Below, piece by piece: positions 53,605 through 61,828 of a DNA stretch of 61,828 nucleotides; the first letter of the stretch is position 1, and every line of letters starts with the position of its first letter. The DNA is taken from NCBI GenBank assembly GCA_949289345.1, contig CASENS010000024.1, positions 1 through 61,828 on the forward strand. The letters are read 5' to 3'. Below the pieces are notes generated by a model that was not told the origin of the DNA, made no database searches, and worked only from the letters and a program-made list of their open reading frames with translations. The translations under genes were made by a program, and so were the position numbers. This DNA is from an uncultured Bacteroides sp. Its GTDB lineage: Bacteria > Bacteroidota > Bacteroidia > Bacteroidales > Bacteroidaceae.

Positions 53605-54237
53605 TTATTCTTCGGCGGGTACAGGCTCACCGATGAATTCCTCTACCTGCTGGGACAATTCCCCCAAGGCCGCTTGCCTTTTGGCTTCAGCGGCTGCTTC
53701 TTCACGCGCTTGCTTGGCTTTGGTTTCGTCGATAGACATAAATACGTTGAATTCCTTGTTGCCATCCTCTGTTTCGCGTACCAATACAAAGTGCTGTTTT
53801 ACCAAACCTCCTATTTTGGCGTTAACACCAGACTCGTAAGCTGCGCCGAATTTATCGATTTCTTCTTCCGATACATTCGAGGCGTCCGAAGACATTAATG
53901 CCTTCATCTTACCCACAACTTGTGCTTTGGCTCTCGAAGCATAGCTCGTGATACCGTTCATGATGGCGTTCTCACGACCGATTTTGGCATTCTTGCCAAT
54001 GGCGATACCTGTCAATGCGATGCGGTTTTCTTCATCTTCCTCCATATAAGTGCGGTACTTCAGCATCGCATAATCCAATGTAGTCGCACTGGCCTGCATG
54101 GTCCAGCCTTCTTTCTTCAGTTCCTTCACACGTTTCTTTACGTCTTTTTTCAACGCTTTAGACTGTGCTCCTGCTGTAGCTATACCACCAAACAAGACAG
54201 CGAAAATCAAAAACAGATAAGTAAAATACCTTTTCAT
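53605..54237 (-). CDS. Secreted protein of unknown function (210 aa), LPP20-like segment
   Basis: Signal peptide MKRYFTYLFLIFAVLFGGIATAGAQ. The mature part has KKEGWTMQASATTLDYAMLK and then GRENAIMNGITSYASRAKAQVVGKM. This alternation of small residues in a helix after a strand is reminiscent of LPP20/FlgP-like domains, in which AxxxAxxxAI helices pack on a sheet. The C-terminus is an Ala/Glu/Arg helix. The family is not firmly recognised. It is the seventh gene of the secreted cluster, 39 bases after the 442-residue gene. Confidence 0.75.
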   Translation of the reverse strand: MKRYFTYLFLIFAVLFGGIATAGAQSKALKKDVKKRVKELKKEGWTMQASATTLDYAMLKYRTYMEEDEENRIALTGIAIGKNAKIGRENAIMNGITSYASRAKAQVVGKMKALMSSDASNVSEEEIDKFGAAYESGVNAKIGGLVKQHFVLVRETEDGNKEFNVFMSIDETKAKQAREEAAAEAKRQAALGELSQQVEEFIGEPVPAEE

Positions 54238-54276
54238 ACTTGTAGCAGTTTAAGTGATTTATAAAATAATTGTTTC

Positions 54277-55605
54277 TTATTCCCAATTGGTTACGTATGG
54301 CAACGACAATCGAACGCGTTCTACAGCTCCACTCTGCGGGTTGACCAGTGTAATGGAACCTTGTACAAATGAGAACGCGGACTTTTTCTTTTCCAAGGCG
54401 GTAAACTCTCCTTCGGCCAACGCCCGTACTTGCAACACACCTTTGGTCTTGTACACGCCGTCAATATCGTCAAATACGATAGGAGCGGAGAATTCCGGTA
54501 CATGGAGCTCTATTGCCTTTAAGCCAAACGGTGTACCGCCACGGTTATTCAGCGTCAGTCGAATGTTGATGTTTATAATCTTTCTTTCTGATGCCATAAT
54601 CGAATCAGCTGTTAAAATCAGTTTCCCTTCAGGAACTACCGAAAAAGTGGAAGTCGCTGCACTGCCGACGTCCTGCAAATAGACTTTGTGTGCTAATCTT
54701 TTCCCGTTAATGCGGAACACTATGTCTAGGAAGTTCTCTTCTTCGGGCAAGCAATCAATCGCATCATATGAAATGATAAACATTCCGTCGGAGGGACGGA
54801 CGCTTAGTTGTCCCGCACAGTTGGAAGTGACTTTGGGGCTGATGGCTGTACGAACGGGATTACCGTCGAGCAGCACCTGGCATTGGTATTTGCCAGGTTC
54901 CAGGAAAACACCTGTTACGGAAAGAGCGTCATATTGTTGTTGATAACGTGTTATTAATCCTTCAACTTGGCTCAAACGTACTTCGTCGAAGAAATAATCT
55001 TCCAAAGTTTTCAATTGTGTGATGCAGTCCGCTATTTCCTCTACGGATTCTATGGCGCCGAGTTGGGCTTCTAAAGCTTCATACTGGGTCATTTTCTTGG
55101 TATCAAGTGCTTCAAACTCGGCAATCAACCGCTTCTGTTCTATATTCGAGAAAGGATACTTCACCGAATATTCGTAATATTCTTGCCTGGTAGACTTGTT
55201 TTGAATCTTCTGCCAATAGATATCCTCGACTTTTGAAAGAGAGATACCTTTCAGAAAAGGTAGGTTGGCCGACTTCATTTTGGAAATGCGTGTGAAGGCA
55301 TCTTTTGATTCAATCTGCCCGTTCAAGTTTACCTCTGAAAGTTCGTTCCGGGTGGACACGGAGACATTGCTTGCCACTGCCTGGATGATACGTTCGGTTA
55401 CCTCTGCCAACGCTTTGGACTGTGCATCGGCCAGTGAGTTGGCAGTAACTGTCACCACCAAATAGCCTTCCGCGGGGGCTGTCAGCCACTGGGGAGTTTT
55501 TTTAGTACTTTTTTCTATTACTTTGGTTTGCGCTCCTGCATAGGTTATCGCTATTATCAGCGCACAAGCCAATCCGATTATTCGTCTCATTGTATGATTT
55601 CCCAT
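54277..55605 (-). CDS. Secreted protein of unknown function (442 aa), LPP20-like N-terminus
   Basis: A signal peptide (IIGLACALIIAITYAGAQ) is followed by PQWLTAPAEGYLVVTVTANSLADAQSKALAEVTERIIQAVASNVSVST. That is the strand-then-helix pattern of LPP20/FlgP-like domains, by eye. A helical middle (about 160-235) and a beta-rich C-terminal half follow, containing GVFLEPGKYQCQVLLDG and NINIRLTLNNRGGTPFGL, probably Ig-like. An alternative start lies five codons in (MRRIIG). It begins six bases after the 371-residue gene's stop. Periplasmic or outer-membrane-associated location is inferred. Confidence 0.75.
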   Translation of the reverse strand: MGNHTMRRIIGLACALIIAITYAGAQTKVIEKSTKKTPQWLTAPAEGYLVVTVTANSLADAQSKALAEVTERIIQAVASNVSVSTRNELSEVNLNGQIESKDAFTRISKMKSANLPFLKGISLSKVEDIYWQKIQNKSTRQEYYEYSVKYPFSNIEQKRLIAEFEALDTKKMTQYEALEAQLGAIESVEEIADCITQLKTLEDYFFDEVRLSQVEGLITRYQQQYDALSVTGVFLEPGKYQCQVLLDGNPVRTAISPKVTSNCAGQLSVRPSDGMFIISYDAIDCLPEEENFLDIVFRINGKRLAHKVYLQDVGSAATSTFSVVPEGKLILTADSIMASERKIININIRLTLNNRGGTPFGLKAIELHVPEFSAPIVFDDIDGVYKTKGVLQVRALAEGEFTALEKKKSAFSFVQGSITLVNPQSGAVERVRLSLPYVTNWE

Positions 55606-55611
55606 TTTAAG

Positions 55612-56727
55612 TTACCACTGCACCGGAAGGTTGCGGATTATCACTTTCGCACTTCTTATTTCCAGTTCCACATAACTGAAACTGGTTATTTTCTCTGTCA
55701 CATTTAGCAGAAAATAGTCTTGTTTCACGCTGACATACGGAGGCATTTTAGTGCCACACCAGTAATTGCCGTCTGTTATTGCACGGCGATCCTTGCATTC
55801 GGTACCGTCAGCCGTAAAAGCTGATATGAAATTGACTTGGGCATTTGTGATGCGGTCGTTCCTGTTCAACACTTCTAATCGGAGCGTGATGCGTCGTTGG
55901 GTGACATTGCCGAAACATTCCAATACTTTCACGTCCAGGTCGTTTGCCGATACCGAGATGTCACAATTGATAGGGTCGGGCTTCTGTGGTTTCGGGTCTT
56001 CTACTACCACGGGCTTTTCCACAACCACGGGCTTTTCCACAACAACAGGTTTCTCTACTACCCGTTGCACAATCACTGTGTCGGGGGCACTGGGAATGTA
56101 TTGCGCCAACTCTGCCACTAACACAGACACTTGTTCATAGCAAGGCAATACTTCGGATACCGCCGACAAATAGCTCAACGCTTCTTGATATTGCTTCTGT
56201 GCATATAGTGTCTGAGCTTTTTGCAGAATAACCGCACAATTGGCTGCATAGTAGTCTTGTATCTTTTGTCTGGCCAAACGGATGAAACGGGTAAATGCCG
56301 TATTGGTCGTTTTGATGTTGGTCACCATCGCCTTCAAGGCTTTTTCCTCACTGCCACCTTCCGATGTGCCCGATATCGGGATGGACATGCTGTAGTACAG
56401 ACTGCCGTCCACCAGATTCTTGGCAATCAGTGTCAGTTCGCCCTTTACCAAGTTCACTCTGTCCATCAGCCCCTCGGAAGCCAGCTCTTCTTCCACTACT
56501 ATCGCCGGTTCGATGCCAAACACATTGTAGGCATTGGCTGAAGCGGCACTGTTGCGAGTCAGGATTTGTTTCAGTTTCAAGTTGAGCGCCTCTGCTATCT
56601 CATCTGACAAATCAGTTTGCGTAGACGGCAACACGGTGAACTGTACTTCTTGTGCGGATAGCCCATATACCGACGCCATCGCGCACCATATTATTATTAA
56701 TAAAAGTCTTTTCATAAGCATGTTCAT
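55612..56727 (-). CDS. Secreted protein with VEKPVV spacer (371 aa)
   Basis: The signal peptide is LLLIIIWCAMASVYGLSAQ. The first domain, with VQFTVLPSTQTDLSDEIAEALNLKLKQILTRN, looks like the N-terminal part of CsgG/TolB-like folds. TPR-like helices follow (AQTLYAQKQYQEALSYLSAVSEVLPCYEQ). Then come three VVVEKP units (about residues 226-243) and DPKPQKPDP, similar in style to TonB's periplasm-spanning spacer. The C-terminal domain (about 250-371) is beta-rich with several cysteines. Function unknown. It starts 16 bases after the 309-residue gene. Confidence 0.75.
   Translation of the reverse strand: MNMLMKRLLLIIIWCAMASVYGLSAQEVQFTVLPSTQTDLSDEIAEALNLKLKQILTRNSAASANAYNVFGIEPAIVVEEELASEGLMDRVNLVKGELTLIAKNLVDGSLYYSMSIPISGTSEGGSEEKALKAMVTNIKTTNTAFTRFIRLARQKIQDYYAANCAVILQKAQTLYAQKQYQEALSYLSAVSEVLPCYEQVSVLVAELAQYIPSAPDTVIVQRVVEKPVVVEKPVVVEKPVVVEDPKPQKPDPINCDISVSANDLDVKVLECFGNVTQRRITLRLEVLNRNDRITNAQVNFISAFTADGTECKDRRAITDGNYWCGTKMPPYVSVKQDYFLLNVTEKITSFSYVELEIRSAKVIIRNLPVQW
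56000..56053. repeat. 18-bp tandem repeat encoding VVVEKP
   Basis: Three 18-bp units (56000-56017, 56018-56035, 56036-56053) encode the VEKPVV spacer of the 371-residue secreted protein. The first two are nearly identical and the third has diverged. Confidence 0.8.
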
Positions 56728-56743
56728 TACTTATCCAGATACA

Positions 56744-57673
56744 TCACGGATTGGTTATGACAAAATGAATGTTCTGTCCCTGCGCCATCGCTACTTCCGC
56801 AATGGCCTGCTCGCCAAGCAGCTGGTCGAAGAATGTCAACAAGGCATCTGTAGTCAACGAAATTTGATAAGGTTCGCCCGTATCATCCAAATAGACCGGA
56901 ACTTTCATTGTCATTTCAATGATGCCGTCAGCGCTTTGCGGGTCTCCGCACGATTGATGGTAAGCATGCGAACGACCCCAATCTAGTAATGCACGAGACA
57001 AGGTCTTGCGTTCAGCACCTAAACGTGTGTATGGTCCTACTTCGCATCCTTCGGCAAATTCCACCAAGATTGATACATCGCGTCCTTCTTCCACCATTTG
57101 GTTAAATCCGTCTTCTATCTGGTAGAAGAAAGTCGTGTTGAGCGTTTCCAACGCCCGGTCGGCAAGCATGATGGTATCGTTCGTTCGGTAGCTGCCACTG
57201 CTAAGGTCGGTATTGGCAAAGCTCTGTCCAATCATCGCTTCTTGAGCATCTAACGTAAAGCGTACTTCGCTCAAACCGTTGTTATGTGTCACAATGGGAG
57301 TGAGATATACGATGATTTCTGCTTTCGAATTCCGTATGATAGATTTGGCTACTGACGAGGACGTGCCTTTGCTGGCGGAAACCAACCGGCGGTTGCGATT
57401 CACGCGCAAGGCACCCACAAAATCACGCGTAGGAAACCCTTTCAAGTCAAAGGCTTCCTTCACCTTGCTAAGGCCAATTTTCATCAACGGGTTAGAGTCG
57501 ATGTAAGCACGTAACTTGTCAGCGTCGTTGTCCAACTCTTCATTGATATAAGGCACTACCATTACGGAAGGCTGGTGTGCCTGTGTGCCAATGCCTTGCG
57601 TGTTAAATTCCTGAGCCTTGGCGGAAACGCATGCAAACGCGCATGCGGCTATCATCGCATAAATCTTCTTCAT
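56744..57673 (-). CDS. Secreted protein of unknown function (309 aa)
   Basis: Signal peptide MKKIYAMIAACAFACVSAKAQ. The mature start PSVMVVPYINEELDNDADKL, with KIGLSKVKEAFDLKGFPTRDFVGAL, fits the opening strand and helix of CsgG/TolB-like domains. It may be a member of DUF6175, which I recall as similar, but I cannot confirm it. Later, NSKAEIIVYLTPIV, VRFTLDAQEAMIGQSFANTD and VSILVEFAEGCEVGPYT suggest a repeated alpha/beta pattern. Fourth gene in the secreted cluster. Confidence 0.75.
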   Translation of the reverse strand: MKKIYAMIAACAFACVSAKAQEFNTQGIGTQAHQPSVMVVPYINEELDNDADKLRAYIDSNPLMKIGLSKVKEAFDLKGFPTRDFVGALRVNRNRRLVSASKGTSSSVAKSIIRNSKAEIIVYLTPIVTHNNGLSEVRFTLDAQEAMIGQSFANTDLSSGSYRTNDTIMLADRALETLNTTFFYQIEDGFNQMVEEGRDVSILVEFAEGCEVGPYTRLGAERKTLSRALLDWGRSHAYHQSCGDPQSADGIIEMTMKVPVYLDDTGEPYQISLTTDALLTFFDQLLGEQAIAEVAMAQGQNIHFVITNP

Positions 57674-57691
57674 CAGTGTGTTATTTATCGA

Positions 57692-58165
57692 TTAAAAACC
57701 CATTCTTTTTTTTACTTTGTTTTGGATGAGGAAACGCTCCAATGCTCCCACGTTTACCCGGATGTCGTAAGGCTGTTTCCTTACTTTCCTTTTCATCCCT
57801 TTCACCTTGGTTAACCCACCTGCCGGTTCCACCATCGGAAGATAGTCTTTGTATTGCTTGTTGTCAAAGAAGTTAAGGAGAAAATCTCCGTGCTGCGATT
57901 CGGCCTGCGACTCCACTAACAACGGGCGGAAACCTTCTACGCCCGCATACATTACCGCACGGATGGCGCGTACTTCTGCGTCTTCTTGAGCCAAGGCTTC
58001 ATTTTTCCCGTAGCCTACAACTCTTAATTCCAGAATTAATGCTTTCTGGTCTACTACTTTAAGAACAGATACTGTTCCTCCATATTCCACCGGCTTTACT
58101 CTTTGTGCATGTCCCAAAAGGCATACACTTATCGTCAGCATGGCAATTAAAATTAATCGTTTCAT
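57692..58165 (-). CDS. Small secreted protein with LPP20/FlgT-N-like segment (157 aa)
   Basis: The start MKRLILIAMLTISVCLLGHAQ at 58165 gives a proper signal peptide; the frame extends 11 codons further, without one. The core ALILELRVVGYGKNEALAQEDAEVRAIRAVMYAGVEG has the strand-helix form of LPP20 or FlgT N-terminal domains. The C-terminus is basic (KGMKRKVRKQPYDIRVN). It starts 11 bases after the 293-residue gene's stop. Function unknown. Confidence 0.75.
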   Translation of the reverse strand: MKRLILIAMLTISVCLLGHAQRVKPVEYGGTVSVLKVVDQKALILELRVVGYGKNEALAQEDAEVRAIRAVMYAGVEGFRPLLVESQAESQHGDFLLNFFDNKQYKDYLPMVEPAGGLTKVKGMKRKVRKQPYDIRVNVGALERFLIQNKVKKRMGF

Positions 58166-58176
58166 CCTTATATATA

Positions 58177-59058
58177 TTATTTCATTATCTGTTTGCACTG
58201 CATGAAACCACCCGTCTCGTTGACACTGATGATTTCGTCCTCACCACTCATTATTTTGCAAACACACGACTCATCCAGCACATCTTCCACTTTCAGCGTT
58301 CCAATAAGTTGTTCTTCGTAATAGAACTTATCGTCAGCTGTCTGCTGAGGTACCATGTGGGTTACTTGGAAGACATCGCCTTTCTCCAAGTTGTATTTCA
58401 AACCGCAATTCACTACCGCATCGTTCTTTTCGGTCAGACGGACTAATTTGCCGTATACGCCGAAATTGTCAGTGAAGTACTCCACTAAGCGTGGATGAAT
58501 TTCATCCATAGCGGCACGAAAAGCTTGGTCGGCACGCGGACGAATTTTAGTATCTTTTACCTTGTTTACAAAAGGCCGGGAGTCCACTACGCGTAACATG
58601 GATGAACGGCGGTCTTTTACCGTCACCGTAATATGTGCCGTGCAGACATAGCCGTAATTACCCTTGCGCATCATCTGTACCTGCGTAATGGCACCGTCCA
58701 TTACCCAATCTACGGCAAAGATAGTTTCGAAGGCCTTCTTTCTCAGTTCTGTAGCCCGTTGCGGGTCATCTACTACGGCGGCCAGTTCGCTACGCATGTC
58801 TTCGTCTAGTTGAGCGGCTGTCAGCGAGTCGGTTATTTCGAAGCGTTGTGACTCACCCGCCGCTGTACGCAAGGTTTCCTCCAGAATGCCTTCAAAAGCA
58901 GTCCTCAAATCCGGCTTGATGGTGCGTTGTAGGGCAGGGTCTTGAAATTCCATCTTCCCGACACGGAGTATCATCGCATTCTTGTCCGCTACCTCCTGTG
59001 CCTGTAAGGAGCATTGCCAAACTCCTATAAACAGCAACAAAAATACTAATTTTTTCAT
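58177..59058 (-). CDS. CsgG/FlgT-like secreted protein (293 aa)
   Basis: Signal peptide MKKLVFLLLFIGVWQCSLQAQ. The first part (about 28-165) has an alpha/beta pattern with VDWVMDGAITQVQM and YVCTAHITVTVKD, like CsgG/LpoB folds. The C-terminal part reads GKLVRLTEKNDAVVNCGLKYNLEKGDVFQVTHM, then IGTLKVEDVLDESCVCKIMSGEDEI. This closely follows the pattern of the FlgT C-terminal domain (G-V...V.IN.G...G.K.GD.F.V...G.L.V..V....S.C.V..G). CsgG forms an outer-membrane export channel and FlgT a ring around flagellar motors, but no flagellar or curli gene is here. Second gene of the cluster. Confidence 0.75.
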   Translation of the reverse strand: MKKLVFLLLFIGVWQCSLQAQEVADKNAMILRVGKMEFQDPALQRTIKPDLRTAFEGILEETLRTAAGESQRFEITDSLTAAQLDEDMRSELAAVVDDPQRATELRKKAFETIFAVDWVMDGAITQVQMMRKGNYGYVCTAHITVTVKDRRSSMLRVVDSRPFVNKVKDTKIRPRADQAFRAAMDEIHPRLVEYFTDNFGVYGKLVRLTEKNDAVVNCGLKYNLEKGDVFQVTHMVPQQTADDKFYYEEQLIGTLKVEDVLDESCVCKIMSGEDEIISVNETGGFMQCKQIMK

Positions 59059-59096
59059 TTCTTGTACCTTATGCTTGTCGAATATTTTTCCCTCAC

Positions 59097-59849
59097 CTAA
59101 TTTTCTGCCGGAGTTTCCGCGTCTTCCTCTTCACCAGCCAAATTGTCTTTGTAAAATTTTAAGGCGTCAGTGTTTTCTTTGATGTTGCGTTGAATGAGCG
59201 GAATCATGTTAACAGTCATCTTCAGGCTCTTCATCACCTTCTTTACTTGTCCTCCTATCGCAATAATGGACAATGGGTCATCTACGGCAGCTAAGACCAC
59301 CGATGTGCCGTTGGTCACTAATGTGGCTCCTTGTGCGGCTGCTGCAGTCAGTTCCAAACTGGCGAGTCCGTAATTCTTCAGTGCATCACTCTTTTTGATG
59401 GGCTGCCCAGTGTGCTTGTTACGGATACCGGTGGCTTGTGGCACAATTTCGCCTGTTAAGGGGTCTTCTATATTCTCCACAACAACCTCGATGTAACCAA
59501 TCTGTTGTTCTACGGCAACCATTGTGGCAAACAGATTGTTGGCGTTTGTCATGAATGTATCTACTTCTGCATAGCCGGTGTTTGTGTTCAGCGGTTCATA
59601 GTTGGTGATGAATTCCTCATATTCGGCTCTTAGTTTGGCTATTTTCTTGTCTTTCTTGTCCGCTTTAGCTGCTTTCTTCTCCGCTTTTTCCTTTTCCTTC
59701 TGCGCTTTTTTAGCTTCTTTGGCTTGGCGCTTGGCTTCTTTTTCTTGCAATTTCAAGGCTTTGGCATCCTGCTCTACTGCTTCTTGGGCATAGACCGCCA
59801 TCGTACTTAAGGTAAATACTCCTAATAAAATCAATAAGAACTTTTTCAT
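59097..59849 (-). CDS. Secreted coiled-coil protein (250 aa), first gene of the secreted cluster
   Basis: Signal peptide MKKFLLILLGVFTLSTMAVYAQ. Residues about 28-85 are a Lys/Glu/Ala coiled coil (EKEAKRQAKEAKKAQKEK). The rest is helical, with a small-residue stretch AAAAQGATLVTNGTSVVLAAVDDPLSIIAIGGQVKKVM that could pack in or on a membrane. Acidic tail. Family unknown. A TATCTTTG box lies 48 bases upstream. It probably leads an operon of seven secreted proteins. Confidence 0.75.
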   Translation of the reverse strand: MKKFLLILLGVFTLSTMAVYAQEAVEQDAKALKLQEKEAKRQAKEAKKAQKEKEKAEKKAAKADKKDKKIAKLRAEYEEFITNYEPLNTNTGYAEVDTFMTNANNLFATMVAVEQQIGYIEVVVENIEDPLTGEIVPQATGIRNKHTGQPIKKSDALKNYGLASLELTAAAAQGATLVTNGTSVVLAAVDDPLSIIAIGGQVKKVMKSLKMTVNMIPLIQRNIKENTDALKFYKDNLAGEEEDAETPAEN

Positions 59850-59896
59850 AACTAACAGTATTAATAATTTGTTAACATGGTATTATTATTTACCTA

Positions 59897-59904
59897 CAAA
59901 GATA
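59897..59904 (-). promoter_or_regulatory. -7 box of the secreted-protein cluster
   Basis: Minus-strand TATCTTTG, 48 bases before the ATG at 59849. No -33 element at the expected distance is obvious. Confidence 0.5.
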
Positions 59905-60004
59905 TGCAGTTATTAACATCAATCCTTATTTGCTTTGTTAAAAAATATTAATTGTGTAAAAGTGCGTGTTTTTTCCCTTTTGATGAACTTTATCTGCCTT
60001 ATGT

Positions 60005-60607
60005 TTAAAAATCCAACCGAAGTTGCCTGTCCCCCAACAGATTGAATGTTAGACGGTGATAAGGTGTTATGCCGTGTGTGGCGATGGCGGACCGGTGTTC
60101 CTTGGTGGGATAGCCTTTATTCCTGTCCCAGCCGTAGGAAGGGTATTCCTCATGTATCCGGTTCATGTAGTCGTCACGATAAGTCTTGGCAAGGATGGAT
60201 GCTGCGGCTATAGAGAGATACTTGCCGTCGCCCTTTATTATAGTGGTGTGGGGCAGGTTCCGGTATTCTTTGAAACGGTTTCCGTCGATAAGGAGATGCT
60301 GCGGGCGCACGGAGAGTCCGTCGATGGCTCGGTGCATAGCGAGGATGGAGGCGTTGAGGATGTTGATTTGGTCTATTTCAACGGGTGACACGATGCCTAT
60401 AGCCCATGCTACGGCTTCGCGCACTATTACCTCTCTCAATGCATAACGTTGGCGTTTGGAAAGTTGCTTGGAGTCATTCAGCAATTCGTTTCGGAAATTT
60501 TGGGGCAGGATTACGGCTGCGGCATAAACGGCTCCGGCCAAGCATCCGCGTCCGGCTTCATCGCATCCGGCTTCTATTAAATCGGGATTTAAATAAGGTC
60601 GTAACAT
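60005..60607 (-). CDS. rnhB: Ribonuclease HII
   Basis: A 200-residue enzyme that cuts RNA in RNA-DNA hybrids and removes ribonucleotides from DNA. The catalytic acids are seen in [22 protein letters not shown] (the D-E pair), in LLIDGN, and the late D in [10 protein letters not shown]. The frame is open to 60760, but the start MLRPYLNPD at 60607 is chosen: the promoter TTG-N20-TATTTTTG (60660-60630) lies just before it, and the longer frame would overlap lysO. Confidence 0.95.
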   Translation of the reverse strand: MLRPYLNPDLIEAGCDEAGRGCLAGAVYAAAVILPQNFRNELLNDSKQLSKRQRYALREVIVREAVAWAIGIVSPVEIDQINILNASILAMHRAIDGLSVRPQHLLIDGNRFKEYRNLPHTTIIKGDGKYLSIAAASILAKTYRDDYMNRIHEEYPSYGWDRNKGYPTKEHRSAIATHGITPYHRLTFNLLGDRQLRLDF

Positions 60608-60629
60608 AATCTTTATTAAAATGACTTGG

Positions 60630-60660
60630 CAAAAATACGGATTTGTACGAATCAAAGCAA
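60630..60660 (-). promoter_or_regulatory. Promoter of rnhB
   Basis: Minus-strand TTG (60660-60658), 20-base spacer, TATTTTTG (60637-60630). It fixes the shorter rnhB start. Confidence 0.55.
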
Positions 60661-60669
60661 CACAATATC

Positions 60670-60677
60670 TACCTTTG
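60670..60677 (+). promoter_or_regulatory. -7 box of lysO
   Basis: TACCTTTG, 27 bases before the ATG at 60704. It is back to back with the rnhB promoter. Confidence 0.5.
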
Positions 60678-60703
60678 CGGCTTAATTTGTTTGAGAAAAT
60701 AAT

Positions 60704-61621
60704 ATGTTTACGGTCATTTTGTTCATGCTGGGAGGAATGCTCGTCGGTTACTTGATGCACAAGTGGCGGATGGAGTGGCTGGGTCGTGTTATCAGTGTAC
60801 TCATTTGGTTGCTGCTTTTCTTTCTTGGAATGGAAGTGGGTGCTAATGGGGATTTGATGTACAACCTCCCTACGTTAGGACTCGAAGCCGGATTACTGGC
60901 TGCTTGTGGTACGCTGGGTAGTGTCATGGCTGCCAAATTGTTGTGGAGAAAAATTTTGAAAGCGGATAAGGAACGGATGGCTCCTGTCCAATCGGCGGGT
61001 GAAAATACATGGCATGCCTTGCGGGGAAGCGGTGTCATTGTAGGCTTCTTTGTCATAGGTGTCTGTGTCGGAATGTTGATGGGGGTGCCGCGAGCAGTGG
61101 CGTCGGGTAAAATTAGCTCCTGTGCCCTTTGTGCACTGATGGGATGTGTGGGCGCAAGTATAGGACATAGTCCGGAGACGCTTCGCTGTTTCCGTTCGCT
61201 CAATCCGCGTTTGGCGTGGCTGCCTTTGCTTACGATTGTCGGAACATGGACAGGCTCGGTCTTGGCCGGTCTCTTGTTGAACCACCGTGGCTTGACAGAT
61301 TGTCTGGCGATTGGTTCGGGCTTTGGTTATTATTCCTTGTCGAGCATTTTCATTACGGAATATCGGGGGGCGGAATTAGGTACGATTGCCTTGCTGACGA
61401 ATATTGTGCGTGAACTCATTACATTGCTTGGAGCGCCTTTGTTGGTGCGTTGGTTCGGGCGGCTGGCTCCCATATCGGCAGGGGGAGCTACTACGATGGA
61501 TACTACGCTGCCTGTTATTGTTCAAACTTCCGGGCAGGACATGGTGATTGTGTCCATTTTCCACGGTTTCTTAGTGGATTTCAGCGTGCCGTTCTTGGTG
61601 ACATTGTGGTGTTCGGTGTAA
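60704..61621 (+). CDS. lysO: LysO-family lysine exporter
   Basis: A 305-residue inner-membrane protein of the LysO/DUF340 family, which in E. coli exports L-lysine and its toxic analogue thialysine. About eight hydrophobic segments are seen. Family parts include [13 protein letters not shown] near the N-terminus and [47 protein letters not shown] in the C-terminal half, with conserved acidic residues in the transport core. This full-length form keeps the N-terminal DUF340 half. It is divergent from rnhB. Confidence 0.88.
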   Translation: MFTVILFMLGGMLVGYLMHKWRMEWLGRVISVLIWLLLFFLGMEVGANGDLMYNLPTLGLEAGLLAACGTLGSVMAAKLLWRKILKADKERMAPVQSAGENTWHALRGSGVIVGFFVIGVCVGMLMGVPRAVASGKISSCALCALMGCVGASIGHSPETLRCFRSLNPRLAWLPLLTIVGTWTGSVLAGLLLNHRGLTDCLAIGSGFGYYSLSSIFITEYRGAELGTIALLTNIVRELITLLGAPLLVRWFGRLAPISAGGATTMDTTLPVIVQTSGQDMVIVSIFHGFLVDFSVPFLVTLWCSV

Positions 61622-61828
61622 GGTTGGGTAAGATTTGTTATGCCCAAAACCCCGGATGCTTTTCTTCTCCTTCCCCTCCTCTCCTTCCTCTAAGCGATAT
61701 TCCGTCTTTTATATATATAATATGGTGTATCCCTTTTCCCCGGTTTCCTTCCCTCGTGAGAATTCCCTTCTTTCATGGCATTGAAAATCAACGGATTGTA
61801 AAAATCGCGAAGAAAATTGTCGAAAAAA
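61622..61828. other. Window end, no gene seen
   Basis: A pyrimidine-rich stretch (about 61660-61690), an AT run (61711-61725) and an A-rich end (GAAAATTGTCGAAAAAA) are visible, and no frame with coding features. The last bases resemble AT-rich DNA upstream of strong rRNA or tRNA promoters in Bacteroides, a weak impression only. Confidence 0.3.

Noticed and set aside
60608-60760. N-terminal extension of RNase HII
   Set aside because: It lies across the promoter and into lysO; the 200-residue form is standard.

Overview
The window looks like chromosomal DNA of a Bacteroidales bacterium (Bacteroides/Phocaeicola type). Evidence seen directly: a SusC/SusD outer-membrane pair, many -7 boxes of the Bacteroidetes form TAnnTTTG (mostly TATCTTTG), a threonine locus with a phosphoglycerate-mutase-like protein in place of a usual homoserine kinase, and families typical of the phylum (DUF4292, DUF3098, DUF3109, DUF2723). 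It contains 48 protein genes, one tRNA, one probable leader peptide, and many short repeats and hairpins. No phage, integrase, rRNA gene or CRISPR array is visible.

Layout. (1) 1-6975: a SusC/SusD pair plus an Rpn-family nuclease, enclosed by a 43-bp inverted repeat (37/43 identical). (2) 7.1-10.4 kb: a membrane-anchored MutS-like ATPase and two small secreted proteins. (3) 10.5-17.1 kb: histidine utilisation (hutU, glutamate formimidoyltransferase, hutI, cyclodeaminase, hutH), taking histidine to glutamate with the formimino group passed to folate; a TetR regulator and an M20 deacetylase follow. (4) 19.2-24.7 kb: an envelope operon (dut, TPR lipoprotein, DUF4292 lipoprotein, EnvC-like factor) divergent from dgt. 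(5) 25-29 kb: a DUF2723 membrane protein coupled to a polysaccharide deacetylase. (6) 29.1-35.4 kb: threonine operon thrA, phosphoglycerate-mutase-like homoserine kinase candidate, thrC, mscS, preceded by a probable Thr-codon leader peptide and interrupted by a 23-bp tandem repeat. (7) 35.4-38.2 kb: radA and sufS. (8) 38.3-43.6 kb: a methyltransferase, ftsX, DUF3098, uppP, truB, queA, folK run. (9) 43.9-46.4 kb: a membrane-spanning TPR regulator and a divergent small protein resembling its output domain. (10) 46.4-51.4 kb: tRNA(CAT), DUF3109, a SWIM/SNF2 helicase and gpmI. (11) 51.8-59.8 kb: eight consecutive secreted proteins on the minus strand. (12) rnhB and a LysO-type exporter.

The most notable part is region 11. 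Seven uncharacterised exported proteins sit behind one promoter and end at a terminator-like hairpin, followed by a secreted transglutaminase-like protein. By eye one resembles the CsgG/FlgT C-terminal pattern, several carry LPP20-like segments, and two contain long Pro/Glu/Lys spacers. It could be an undescribed envelope assembly or secretion system, but no function can be assigned from sequence alone. Other points to follow up are the inverted-repeat cassette, the thr leader, and a degenerate four-unit 22-bp repeat present at two distant intergenic sites.
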